A DNA stretch of 64,000 nucleotides from Coleofasciculus sp. FACHB-1120 (GTDB lineage Bacteria > Cyanobacteriota > Cyanobacteriia > Cyanobacteriales > FACHB-T130), in contig NZ_JACJTV010000027.1 of assembly GCF_014698845.1 (NCBI RefSeq), forward strand, positions 1 to 64,000, given 5' to 3'. Of this stretch, positions 8,839-17,032 are shown piece by piece. The notes under the pieces were generated by a model. The model worked only from the letters and a program-made list of their open reading frames with translations. It was not told the origin of the DNA and made no database searches. Position 1 is the first letter of the stretch, and each line of letters opens with the position of its first letter. A program made the translations under genes and the position numbers.

Positions 8839-9464
8839 CTAAGAACTCCGTTGTCATCTATGCTTGCTTCATCACCCATGTTGAGGGCAAAAATAACATA
8901 GTAAAATTCTGCCATGCCAGTTCAACAAATCCTTCTGCTTCCTGTCGTTCTGCTTGAGACGGCGTATGACCCTTATCCTGACGATCTAACAAAGATTGCA
9001 AGTGTGTTAGAACCGCCAGGGGAAGTTGAAATCGGGTTAGTTTGATAGGAATCTCAACGATTTCGGGTATAAAGCTGTTGGCTGAATTAGGAACTTTGGG
9101 ATAGCCTCGTTGTATTCCACTGTCAGCTGATCAGGATGGGGTGATTCGGAGTCAGGTGTTTCCAGGCTTGTGGTTGGCAGCGCATGACCTATTGACTGAC
9201 TGGGAATAGGGAGGAGTGCTTGCTGTGTTGCAGTCAGGGTTGGCGGCACCAAAACATACCGCATTTATGCAGCAGCTCTCGCAGTAACTATGGTTTTGCG
9301 AGTGGTAGATCCGGTAAAACTATCTTCTTAGCGATGTTAGGACGTTAGACGACTTCAAAATTTTAGGTGTATGTTTACTGTAAAAGTTTTTATGGTAAGT
9401 CATTTCTCGCTCAACTTCATATTGAAGTTTGGTGTACCAACTCAATAAATTTCTAGCAACATAA
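8839..9464 (+). other. Gap with short ORF and Uma2 remnant
   Basis: An unsupported 43-codon frame runs from ATG 8914 to about 9045 (MPVQQILLLPVVLLETAYDP) with no family match that I can see. It is followed by a recognisable Uma2 tail at 9126-9287, listed separately. The remainder is AT-rich and holds no supported feature. Confidence 0.4.
9126..9287 (+). pseudogene. Uma2-family endonuclease, C-terminal remnant
   Basis: The plus strand reads ADQDGVIRSQVFPGLWLAAH DLL, then after an in-frame TAG GGVLAVLQSGLAAPKHTAFM QQLSQ and a stop. The xxDGVxRSxVFPGLWL...VLAVLQxGLAxPxHxxF pattern is the standard end of Uma2 (DUF820) proteins. The N-terminal nuclease core is missing and there is an internal stop, so it is dead. 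Confidence 0.7.
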
Positions 9465-11006
9465 ATGAATTTTAAAAGTTTTTCTGAGTTACGAGAGTTT
9501 ATTAGGCGTTACAATTCAACCTCCGTCCTGGAGATTGGAACTAAGAAATGCTGGCAAATTTGGGAAACTCAACCTTCAGCTCCTGTAGACTGGGTGAAGC
9601 GCAATGCCGAACGCAATTATGCTGTCCGGCTCATGTTACTAGCTAGTGCAGGTAATCCCCATCGGCGTGAGAATATTAGTGTTCAGGCGTTTGATAATTT
9701 AATTAATGCTTACCATAACTGGAGCGGACATACTATTTCAGAGCAATATCTTCTTGAAAAAGAAGCAGAAGTTCTATTAAGTTCTCTCACAAAATGGGAA
9801 AGTGATAATAAGACAATAGTAAAAAATTGGTCTTTAGAATTAAGTAAAGTTTTTGATTTAGGAGTAATTCGTAACCATGTAGCTTATTTGTTTTTTCAAC
9901 GGATAGTTTCTTTCCAAAATGCAGGTTTTGGATACCCAATCTCTCGCATACGGCGAACAATCAAATTTATTGAGTTGCTAGATAACTATTCTGAAAAAAA
10001 TTTTTCTAATGAGGTTTCAAGATATACAAAGCTAAACCATTCAGATTACTTTAAACAAATTCTAGGCTGCTTAGCTTTATTTAAAAAATCTAAAAAACAA
10101 GGATTCTGTAATTTATCTCAGTTCGCCAATTTAATAGATGAAGAAGTTCATAAATTAGGGATCACGCCCGAAAATCTAGAAATATTTGTGAAGCAAAATA
10201 GTGCGGTTCTTACCACACAAGTTGATAATTCTTTTCGTAGAAAAGTTAATCAAACCTTTGGTAGCGTGCCTAATTTTTATCAGCCGTTTTTTTACAATCA
10301 TTTTTTAGAGATTCCATTTGTTGAATTGAATCACCAAGAATTTTGTTTGCCAGATCCTTTTTCTTTTACTGAATCTTGCTGGAATCAGATTAGAGGTATT
10401 ACTTTTAAGGACAATAATAGAAAAAAACTAGAGCAATTATTAAGTAGTGCATTTGAAGATTATCTTGAAAATGTACTTCTTCCTGTTATTAGTCCTGACT
10501 CGTTTAACAGAATTCCTGAAGTCAGAAACACTAATTCTAACAAAGACAAACGTGCTGATTTTATTATTAATACTCCAAGTTCATATATAGTATTAGAATG
10601 CAAAAGCAGCGTTATGTCTTCCGATACAAGCGCTTATTTCCAGGCTGATAAAGTTGCTGATCTTTGGTGTCGTATCCACTCCGCATTTGAGCAAATTAGT
10701 AGAACAGTACAAGCTCTGAATCTTCACGACAAACCAGTAATTCCTCTCGTCCTAACTTTCTATGACAGTATTGCTGCCGCCTCAGTATTCGAGGAAATGA
10801 TCAAACAAACTGATTATTGCTCTCGTATGGGAATGAATGTGCCGCCAGTTGTACATTCTCTACATGAATTTGAACATTGGATATCCGATAGAAGCCTTAA
10901 TAATTGGGCAGAATTAATTCTATCAAAACAAAATGGTCATTCTTCTATAAAGCCTGACAATAAAGGTCATGATTATAAACACTTAAATAGTATTTCTATT
11001 CTATAA
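9465..11006 (+). CDS. Orphan PD-(D/E)XK nuclease-like protein
   Basis: 513 residues, not recognised as a named family. The N-terminal 300 residues are mainly helical. The C-terminal part has a restriction-enzyme-like core: RADFII with Asp365, then VLECKSS with Glu378 and Lys380, preceded by helix AFEDYLENVL that may supply Glu331. The D-x12-ExK pattern fits the PD-(D/E)XK fold. It is AT-richer than its neighbours, which suggests transfer. No methylase lies beside it. A solitary defence nuclease is plausible, but no target or partner can be named. Confidence 0.7.
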   Translation: MNFKSFSELREFIRRYNSTSVLEIGTKKCWQIWETQPSAPVDWVKRNAERNYAVRLMLLASAGNPHRRENISVQAFDNLINAYHNWSGHTISEQYLLEKEAEVLLSSLTKWESDNKTIVKNWSLELSKVFDLGVIRNHVAYLFFQRIVSFQNAGFGYPISRIRRTIKFIELLDNYSEKNFSNEVSRYTKLNHSDYFKQILGCLALFKKSKKQGFCNLSQFANLIDEEVHKLGITPENLEIFVKQNSAVLTTQVDNSFRRKVNQTFGSVPNFYQPFFYNHFLEIPFVELNHQEFCLPDPFSFTESCWNQIRGITFKDNNRKKLEQLLSSAFEDYLENVLLPVISPDSFNRIPEVRNTNSNKDKRADFIINTPSSYIVLECKSSVMSSDTSAYFQADKVADLWCRIHSAFEQISRTVQALNLHDKPVIPLVLTFYDSIAAASVFEEMIKQTDYCSRMGMNVPPVVHSLHEFEHWISDRSLNNWAELILSKQNGHSSIKPDNKGHDYKHLNSISIL

Positions 11007-11183
11007 AGTTTATATAAGGATTATTTAGAGGAGAAATATAGTTGAATCGGGTGCTGCTTGATAGCGAATGCGGTACAACTAATAGTTGTGCAGCTTATGT
11101 TATGAGTGAGGGTGTTATTTGGAAGTTGTCTGTTAGCATCTCATGTGAAATGGTTTTGAATTGGTGGTAAAAATGGAGCCAAT

Positions 11184-12044
11184 ATGAATCAGCAGTTGCC
11201 TCAGTTCATCCACCGTGTTGTTGAACGTTTACAGTCAATTCAGGGAATTGCAGCGATCGCTCTAGGGGGTTCAAGGGCACGAGGCAACCATACACACAAG
11301 TCAGATGTGGATCTGGGAATCTATTACAACCCAGAGAATCCGCTTGATGTGACTGCTCTAAATCACCTTGCCTCTGAACTTGACGACAACCACTGCGCAA
11401 ATCTAATCACCCCAATTGGTGGATGGGGAAAATGGATTAATGGCGGTGGTTGGCTAAAGGTAGAAGGAGTATCTGTAGATTTTCTCTATCGTGATGTGGC
11501 TCAGGTTAATCGTGTCATTGGTGATTGTCATGCTGGGCAAATTACTATTGATTACCAACCAGGGCATCCACACGGCTTTGTGTCCTCTATTTATATGGGT
11601 GAAGTTGCAATTTGTCTGCCACTTTACGATCCGTATAACGTTTTAGACGCTTTAAAGGCAAAGACAACTCCTTATCCTATTCAGCTTGAACAAGCAACTA
11701 TTAATACTTTTGCCTGGGAAATTAGTTTTTCACTGTTCATTGCACAAAAGGCAATTGCACGCGGTGATGTTGCCTATGCAGCAGGTTGCTGTTTCCGTAG
11801 CGTAGCTTGTATGAATCAGGTATTATTTGCACTCAATGAAGAATACCTATTGAATGAGAAAGGTGCGGTGGCAGTTGCCAACAACTTTGCCCTCTGTCCA
11901 CAGAACTATCAACAACGGGTTGAGTCAGTCTTTGCTTTGTTAGCGGCTGATGCAAAATTAATGATGGATGCGATCGCAATCCTTGAAGGAATTGAGCATG
12001 ATTTGAGTCAATGGTATGGCAATCGTCGGTTAGTTATTGACTGA
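11184..12044 (+). CDS. Nucleotidyltransferase-domain protein
   Basis: 286 residues. GGSRARG (Gly28-Gly29-Ser30) followed by Asp41 and Asp43 in KSDVDLGIYY gives the GS-x10-DxD signature of the DNA polymerase beta-type nucleotidyltransferase fold shared by kanamycin nucleotidyltransferases and MNT proteins. The C-terminal half is helical, as in the aminoglycoside-transferase type with a substrate-binding helical domain. It is a single gene with a start at 11184 and no HEPN partner adjacent. It may modify a small molecule, tRNA or protein; the sequence does not decide. Confidence 0.8.
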   Translation: MNQQLPQFIHRVVERLQSIQGIAAIALGGSRARGNHTHKSDVDLGIYYNPENPLDVTALNHLASELDDNHCANLITPIGGWGKWINGGGWLKVEGVSVDFLYRDVAQVNRVIGDCHAGQITIDYQPGHPHGFVSSIYMGEVAICLPLYDPYNVLDALKAKTTPYPIQLEQATINTFAWEISFSLFIAQKAIARGDVAYAAGCCFRSVACMNQVLFALNEEYLLNEKGAVAVANNFALCPQNYQQRVESVFALLAADAKLMMDAIAILEGIEHDLSQWYGNRRLVID

Positions 12045-12214
12045 CGCAGACTTCATGAATGATGCAATTTCAAGTTCTGGGAGTCGCTGAAAGCGTCGGC
12101 GAACGCTTTGAACTCGACAGCATCGTGACTGCAAAAGAGGCGCACGCCGTTAGTGCGATCGCGCGATAATGCGCGTAACCGATCTTGATTGTGGAGCCTC
12201 GCCTCGCGATCCAC
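12042..12214 (-). pseudogene. Metallo-beta-lactamase-like gene, 3' remnant (duplicate)
   Basis: These 173 bases align without gaps to 12722-12894, the 3' end of the intact MBL gene. The minus-strand reading frame is preserved (VDREARLHNQDRLRALSRDR ... NLKLHHS) with several amino-acid changes. Upstream of about 12214 the similarity ends abruptly. It is the tail of a former tandem paralogue or a partial duplication. Together the two copies bracket the small gene at 12281-12562. Confidence 0.8.
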
Positions 12215-12280
12215 TACTACCAACACAAATATCCCAAGCATCGGTTAGGTAACAAAGAAACACTACTAGCTAGATAAATT

Positions 12281-12562
12281 ATGCAATACGTGTTAATTAT
12301 CCATGAAGTTGAAGACTACGAGTCGTGGAAGAAGGTTTTTGACAATGCATCCGACATAAGAAGGGAAGCTGGAGAGAGGTCGTATCAGGTCTTAAAGTAT
12401 GAAAGCGATCCCAACAAAGTGGTGCATTTCTCATCGTGGACATCGATAGACGATGCCAAGCGTTTTTTTGAATCTCCTAAACTCATTAGAATCAGAGCTG
12501 AAGCCGGAGTAAAGGCTCCTGATTTCATATACTTGGAGCAACTAGAGTCGGGCACTTTGTAG
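12281..12562 (+). CDS. Small ABM-like (dimeric alpha-beta barrel) protein
   Basis: 93 residues: MQYVLIIHEVEDYESWKKVF, then VVHFSSWTSIDDAKRFFESP and a C-terminal strand. The alternation of a strand, a helix around an aromatic W, a second strand and a helix with xxFFxSP resembles the antibiotic-biosynthesis-monooxygenase or cyclase superfamily of dimeric alpha-beta barrels. No catalytic residues can be assigned. The gene is flanked by the intact end and the remnant copy of the MBL gene, pointing to insertion or rearrangement here. Confidence 0.65.
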   Translation: MQYVLIIHEVEDYESWKKVFDNASDIRREAGERSYQVLKYESDPNKVVHFSSWTSIDDAKRFFESPKLIRIRAEAGVKAPDFIYLEQLESGTL

Positions 12563-12721
12563 GATCGCGTAGTAGGAATTCCCTACAAGTCTGTCTGCAT
12601 GGCGATGACACAAATCCAACTTGCCTATCCCAAATATTCCATCAAATCGGGGACTAACTGAGCATAGTCTCCTGTTTTCGCCACGATCGCTCTTAATTTC
12701 TGCTTCTTCAATCAATCTGAT
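12563..12721 (-). other. Short gap with possible C-terminal gene scrap
   Basis: On the minus strand one frame reads KLRAIVAKTGDYAQLVPDLM EYLG and then stops near 12628. It looks like the end of a protein rather than random sequence, but no start or family can be assigned. This may be a second small remnant beside the MBL repeat. Confidence 0.25.
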
Positions 12722-12732
12722 TGACGCAGACT

Positions 12733-13593
12733 TCATGAATGATGAATTTTCAAGTTCTGAGGGTCGCTGGACTGGTCGGCGAATGCTTTGAATTCGATCG
12801 CATCGTGACTGCAAAAGAGGCGCACGTCGTTATTGCGATCGCGCGATAATGCACGTAGCCGATCTTGATTGTGGAGCCTCGCCTCGCGATCCACCTCCAT
12901 CATCCATTGGTAGAACCGCATTCCCGGTGTGCAACGTGGCTCGAAGGAGTCCATCTCGTGTCGGTAAAAGTAGGCATCGCCAGCATTCAGCAGCCAACCC
13001 TCTGATGTCTGGATGGCAACGCCAGCATGACCCCGCGTGTGACCCGCAAGCGGGATGAGGAGAATCTCTGGCGGTAGGTCCTCAAGATCGCGCACAGCCT
13101 GGAAGCCAAACCAGGGTTCGCCCCCCGGCGAATAGAACTTCCAGCGTTTCACCTCGTCCCACTGGTCGGGACGATAGCGCTGGCTGGGAATGAAACCGCG
13201 CCGATCCTGGGCTGCGTCAATTTCAGGCTGCATTACGTGTACGATTGCTTCAGGGAAATCCTCCAGCCCACCAGCATGATCGAAATCGAGGTGGGTAAGC
13301 ACAATATGGCGCACGTCCCGTGGGGAAAATCCTAGTTGCTCGACCTGAGCGATCGCCGTATACTTGCGATCGAACTGGATACCGTTGAAATGAATAAAAA
13401 ACGGGCTGAGTCGCTCGTAAGGTGACTTAACATCGCGCAGACCGAAGCCAGTATCGATTAGAACAAGCCCCTGGTTTGTCTCGACGAGCAGACAGTGACA
13501 GACGAGGCGAGCCGTCAGACCGCGACTGAAGCCATCGAAGAGCGCCCCACCGACCGGACACATACAGCCACAATTGAGATGATGAATCTGCAT
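12733..13593 (-). CDS. Metallo-beta-lactamase-fold hydrolase (lactonase-like)
   Basis: 286 residues. The zinc-binding signature is THLDFDHAGGL (HxDxDH), with further ligands likely in PLAGHTRGHAG and LNAGDAYFY. The N-terminus HLNCGCMCP and the VLIDTGFG strand match the lactonase-like MBL group that includes N-acyl-homoserine lactonases. Quorum quenching is possible, but related enzymes act on other esters. It is single-copy apart from the 3' remnant 680 bases away. Confidence 0.85.
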   Translation of the reverse strand: MQIHHLNCGCMCPVGGALFDGFSRGLTARLVCHCLLVETNQGLVLIDTGFGLRDVKSPYERLSPFFIHFNGIQFDRKYTAIAQVEQLGFSPRDVRHIVLTHLDFDHAGGLEDFPEAIVHVMQPEIDAAQDRRGFIPSQRYRPDQWDEVKRWKFYSPGGEPWFGFQAVRDLEDLPPEILLIPLAGHTRGHAGVAIQTSEGWLLNAGDAYFYRHEMDSFEPRCTPGMRFYQWMMEVDREARLHNQDRLRALSRDRNNDVRLFCSHDAIEFKAFADQSSDPQNLKIHHS

Positions 13594-13733
13594 AAGTGTT
13601 CTGCTTTAAACTACTTTTTGTCTACGGGTATTGATGTCTGCACCTCACTCGACGCTTGCATTTGCTCCGGTCGGTATGAGAATGCCTGCCAAAACACCTT
13701 TATATACAGATGATCGGGAAGGCATAGCTTGCG

Positions 13734-14543
13734 TTACTTGTTAGCCGACTCAGGCTCAGTCATCTGACGATGTAGTTCAGCCTTGACCGTATCAGGCAAA
13801 ACCTTGCTTACATTGCCCTGAATCTTCGTCAGAAGCGAACCAGCGATGATGTGATCCTTGCCTGCCATCAGAGCATCGAAACCCTGTTTGGCGACTTCAG
13901 CCGGGTCATCATTCTGTTTTTCACCCACCGTGGTGTCGTCCATTCCCGCACGATCGAAGAAGTTGGTATCGGTTGGCCCAGGCATGAGTGAGGTAACGGT
14001 GACGCCTGTATCCTTTAACTCGTTGCGTAGCGCTTCCGAGAAGGAATGTACAAATGCTTTGGAAGCCGCGTAGACTGCTTCAAATGGCCCTGGCATGATG
14101 GCAGCAATTGACGAAGTGAAGAGAATTCGACCCTTGCGGCGCTCGACCATATCTTTCACTACTCGTTTGGCGAGATGCACAGATGAAACGACGTTCAGGT
14201 TGATGAGATTCAGCTCGTCCTTTAGGTCAGTCTCGCGGGCGAAATCACCGCCGACACCGACCCCTGCATTTATCGCGATCGCCTCTACCGATCTGCCAGT
14301 CGCCTTAATTTGGTTGTAGAGTGTCTCTACACCGTCATAAGTAGCAAGATCAGCCTGTACCGTCTGCACCTTGGCACCCAGTCCCTCAAAGGTTTGAGCG
14401 GCTTCATCGATACTCGATCCGGTAGCTGTGACGAGGAGATCAAAGCCGTTTTGGGCGAACTGTTTGGCAAGCTCGTAACCGATGCCCTTGGAGGCACCTG
14501 TCACGACAGCCAGAGGTCGGTTCGACGAACTGTTCATAACCAT
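13734..14543 (-). CDS. Short-chain dehydrogenase/reductase
   Basis: 269 residues. The Rossmann motif TGASKGIGYELA near the N-terminus, NAGVG, the catalytic Ser in LFTSSIAA and YAASK (Tyr, Lys) define a classical SDR. ADLATYD suggests an NADP-type pocket, without certainty. No signal peptide. The substrate is unknown; the family covers steroid, sugar and acyl substrates. It lies in the same direction as the MBL gene but 140 bases upstream of it. Confidence 0.88.
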   Translation of the reverse strand: MVMNSSSNRPLAVVTGASKGIGYELAKQFAQNGFDLLVTATGSSIDEAAQTFEGLGAKVQTVQADLATYDGVETLYNQIKATGRSVEAIAINAGVGVGGDFARETDLKDELNLINLNVVSSVHLAKRVVKDMVERRKGRILFTSSIAAIMPGPFEAVYAASKAFVHSFSEALRNELKDTGVTVTSLMPGPTDTNFFDRAGMDDTTVGEKQNDDPAEVAKQGFDALMAGKDHIIAGSLLTKIQGNVSKVLPDTVKAELHRQMTEPESANK

Positions 14544-14897
14544 TTAAACTCCTGTAGGACTTCTCCACGCTAGGAAAGCTGTGGATTGTGCTTCTTTTTC
14601 GCTAGCAGACAGTCTGCGCGAATGCGATCGCAACTCTTACTAATCCTAGGAAGACATCTGTGCGATCGCGTCTTTCCAAGGAAGTATGGCTGTTGTGTGT
14701 TTGAGGTTACTTTTCTGGAGTTCGGGCGATCGCCTGCGGTTTCAGATACCCGACTTTTTAGAAAAGTCGGGTATCTCGCCTTCACTCACCTCAGATTACA
14801 AAACTGTAATTTAAGCAAGGGGTCAGCTGTAATTTTGGTTGAGCTTAATTGAATTTATAGACACGTTTCGAGATTCAACCGAAGGAGAAAGCTTGTG
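14544..14897. other. 351-base gap with a perfect 15-bp hairpin
   Basis: No gene is supported. AGATACCCGACTTTT (14744-14758) pairs perfectly with AAAAGTCGGGTATCT (14762-14776) around a 3-base loop. It could terminate transcription or be a dispersed hairpin repeat. The ribosome binding site of the next gene (AAGGAG, 14882-14887) closes the gap. Confidence 0.6.
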
Positions 14898-15500
14898 ATG
14901 AATACCCGCCGACTGCTGACAGCGATCGCAATTCCTGTTCTAGTAGGGACGTTTGGATTTGTAACTTTGAATCAGGCAACGGCTCAATCGCCCAACCGAC
15001 AGGCGCAAAACTCATCCCAGCCCAATCAACAACAGCAGGGACAGGGACGCAGACGAGGGCCAAATTTTGCCGCAGCGGCTCAGAAATTGGGCATTTCAGA
15101 AGCTAAGTTGAAAGAAGCGCTGGGAGTGCCAGCGAATCCTACACCAGGACAACGCCCGCCTCGTCCCGACTTTAAGGCTGCGGCGGCAAAACTCGGCATT
15201 ACCGAACAAAAACTGGTTGATGCGTTGGGAGTTCCGCCGCGTCGCCCACGTCCAAATTTTGCAGCCGCAGCGCAGAAGCTGGGCGTGACAGAAGCCAATT
15301 TGAAGGCAGCGCTTGGAGTGCCAGCGAATCCACCAACAACACCGCCCGAACCCGGACAACGCCCACCCCGACCCGACTTTAAGGCAGCGGCGGCAAAACT
15401 CGGCGTGACGGAAGAGAAACTGGTGAATGCGCTGGGAGTTCCGCCCCGTCCACCTCAAGATGGCAATCAACGACAGGAAGATCGTTCTCCTCAGCAATAA
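14898..15500 (+). CDS. Secreted helical-repeat protein, four repeats
   Basis: 200 residues when started at ATG 14898; an in-frame GTG one codon upstream is an alternative. A signal peptide (RRLLTAIAIPVLVGTFGFVT then ATAQ) is followed by a Gln/Asn-rich stretch and four tandem units of the form (N/D)F-K/A-AAAxKLGxxExxLxxALGVP, separated by Pro-rich linkers of varied length. Units 1 and 3 (NFAAAAQKLG) and units 2 and 4 (DFKAAAAKLG) form two alternating types, so duplication of a two-unit block is likely. Each unit should form a helical hairpin. It is probably periplasmic or extracellular; function is unknown. Confidence 0.75.
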   Translation: MNTRRLLTAIAIPVLVGTFGFVTLNQATAQSPNRQAQNSSQPNQQQQGQGRRRGPNFAAAAQKLGISEAKLKEALGVPANPTPGQRPPRPDFKAAAAKLGITEQKLVDALGVPPRRPRPNFAAAAQKLGVTEANLKAALGVPANPPTTPPEPGQRPPRPDFKAAAAKLGVTEEKLVNALGVPPRPPQDGNQRQEDRSPQQ

Positions 15501-15548
15501 ACTTGAATCAATTTAGCAACCCTTTCGTGGATACGACCAAATTTTCAA

Positions 15549-15755
15549 TAAGCCCTGGCGATTAGAAATCGCGGCTAAACAAACCAAGTCCGCCTGCGCG
15601 GACTTAAGACAAATCAAAGATTTTGAAACCCGCACAGGCGGGTTTTGTCTGTATAGACGCGGTTTCAACCGCTCAGTTGAGAATGCTTAAGACAAATCAA
15701 AGATTTTGAAACCCACGCAGGCGGGTTTTGTCTGTGTAGACGCGGTTTCAACCGC
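15549..15755. repeat. Two 70-bp direct repeats with internal hairpins
   Basis: Copies at 15603-15672 and 15686-15755 (period 83) are almost identical. Each holds a GC hairpin (CCCGC...GCGGG) followed by TTTTGTCT and a second block GACGCGGTTTCAACCGC. A related, shorter inverted piece lies at 15549-15605. These are typical dispersed intergenic repeats of filamentous cyanobacteria and may also end transcription of the upstream gene. With only two copies and one short spacer this is not a CRISPR array. Confidence 0.75.
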
Positions 15756-15793
15756 CTAGGTAAATTGCGATAATTCTATTTGGAGCCGATGAA

Positions 15794-16576
15794 ATGAAAA
15801 AAGACCATCTGAAAAGAATTCCCCTTATCTCCATGATGAAGCGACGACAGGTGCTTGGCTTCCTAGGGGGAACAGCGGCAGTATCGCTTGTGGGATGCTG
15901 GCGCGGAGAGTCTATCTCAGCAAAACCGATAAGTTCATCAACTCAGACACCGACTCCGATAGCGATCGCGCAGACTCCGACTTGCGTCGTAAAACCCCAA
16001 CAGACGGAAGGGCCATATTTCGTGGATGAGAAGCTTAACCACTCTGATATCCGCTCAGATCCCTCTGACGGTTCGGTGAAGCCAGGAGTATCGTTGCGTT
16101 TGGTGTTTCGGGTCTCTAGGATTGATGGAAGATCCTGTACCCCTTTGAGGGGTGCAACTGTAGACATTTGGCACTGTGACGCGCTGGGCGTTTATTCGGA
16201 TGTTCGGGACTTCAACGGAGATACGCAAGGGCAGAAGTTCCTGCGTGGCAATCAGGTGACGAATGCAAATGGAACCGTCGAGTTCGTAACGATCTACCCA
16301 GGTTGGTATCTAGGCAGAACGGTTCACATTCACTTCAAGATTCGCGCCGATTCTGCGTCCGGGCGGGGTTCTGAGTTTACTTCGCAGCTTTACTTTGACG
16401 ATGCCCTCACGGATCGAGTCCACGCGCAGTCTCCCTATGCGGCTAAGGGACAGCGCACCCAGAGGAACGATGGAGATGGCATCTTTCAAGATGGCGGCGA
16501 TCAACTGATGCTCCAGCTTACCCAAGATGCACAAGGCTACGTGGGAACCTTCGATATTGGGCTTCAGATGATTTGA
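15794..16576 (+). CDS. Exported intradiol dioxygenase-like lipoprotein
   Basis: 260 residues. MMKRRQVLGFLGG (twin Arg) and a lipobox LVGC predict a Tat-exported, lipid-anchored protein; the Cys is near residue 35. The mature domain has TEGPYF, VDIWHCDALGVYS, FVTIYPGWYLGRTVHIHFKI, the intradiol ring-cleavage dioxygenase pattern. Candidate Fe(III) ligands are Tyr in GVYS, Tyr in IYPGWY and the two His of HIH. The N-terminal dimerisation domain of classical catechol dioxygenases is absent, as in the exported short type. The aromatic substrate is unknown. The ribosome binding site TGGAG at 15781-15785 supports the 15794 start. Confidence 0.85.
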   Translation: MKKDHLKRIPLISMMKRRQVLGFLGGTAAVSLVGCWRGESISAKPISSSTQTPTPIAIAQTPTCVVKPQQTEGPYFVDEKLNHSDIRSDPSDGSVKPGVSLRLVFRVSRIDGRSCTPLRGATVDIWHCDALGVYSDVRDFNGDTQGQKFLRGNQVTNANGTVEFVTIYPGWYLGRTVHIHFKIRADSASGRGSEFTSQLYFDDALTDRVHAQSPYAAKGQRTQRNDGDGIFQDGGDQLMLQLTQDAQGYVGTFDIGLQMI

Positions 16577-16594
16577 ACGAGCGGATTTTACTTA

Positions 16595-16645
16595 TGAGCG
16601 ATCGCATTCTCCATAATTGCAGAGTTGATAGAATGCGATCGCTCA
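16595..16645. terminator. Long inverted repeat after the dioxygenase gene
   Basis: TGAGCGATCGCATTC (16595-16609) is the exact reverse complement of 16631-16645, with a 21-base loop. Both arms contain a HIP1 octamer. It lies between convergent genes (the dioxygenase and the remnant at 16657-16827), so it may be a bidirectional terminator. Confidence 0.5.
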
Positions 16646-16656
16646 AAACGCCCAAC

Positions 16657-16827
16657 TCACTCGCGACGAAACACAAACAGATTGCCTGTTGCACCGCGTC
16701 CTACCCTAATTTCTTCGTCTAAATAAGAGGTTGTCCACTCTGCCTGATTCCGAAGGAATTCCAATACTGGGATTTTCAATTCAGGGAAACTCCAGCTTTC
16801 CATGCCAAAGGGTTTTGTTGCTTGCAT
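16657..16827 (-). pseudogene. PAP/fibrillin-like C-terminal remnant
   Basis: 56 codons from ATG 16827 to TGA 16657 read SFPELKIPVLEFLRNQAEWT and then TSYLDEEIRVGRGATGNLFV FRRE. The frame is open a little further upstream to a TAA. YLDExxRxxRGxxGxxFV is the usual ending of plastid-lipid-associated (PAP/fibrillin) proteins. The lipocalin-like N-terminal part is missing, so it is probably a decayed gene. A genuine small protein cannot be excluded. Confidence 0.5.
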
Positions 16828-17032
16828 CGAAAAACTGTCAGAAGACGAGGTATTTAGTTACCGCGATCGCAAAAAACCTTTGATTTTTAATGTAGTATAA
16901 TTGTAATGTTAAGAATTCAGTGACTACTCTCGAAACATCGCGCAGCCACCTGTCGGCTAAAAGCAAATTTTGGTGGTTCCGCATATGCTAACAACCTTTG
17001 AAGATTAAGATAGCGCACAACTCCTGGGAGCT

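Noticed and set aside
8914-9045. 43-codon plus-strand ORF
   Set aside because: No clear ribosome binding site or family pattern; noted only within the gap.
11184-12044. HEPN-MNT toxin-antitoxin pair
   Set aside because: The protein is too long for an MNT antitoxin and no HEPN gene is adjacent.
15603-15755. CRISPR array
   Set aside because: Two units of 70 bp with a 13-base spacer and internal hairpins; no cas gene in the window.
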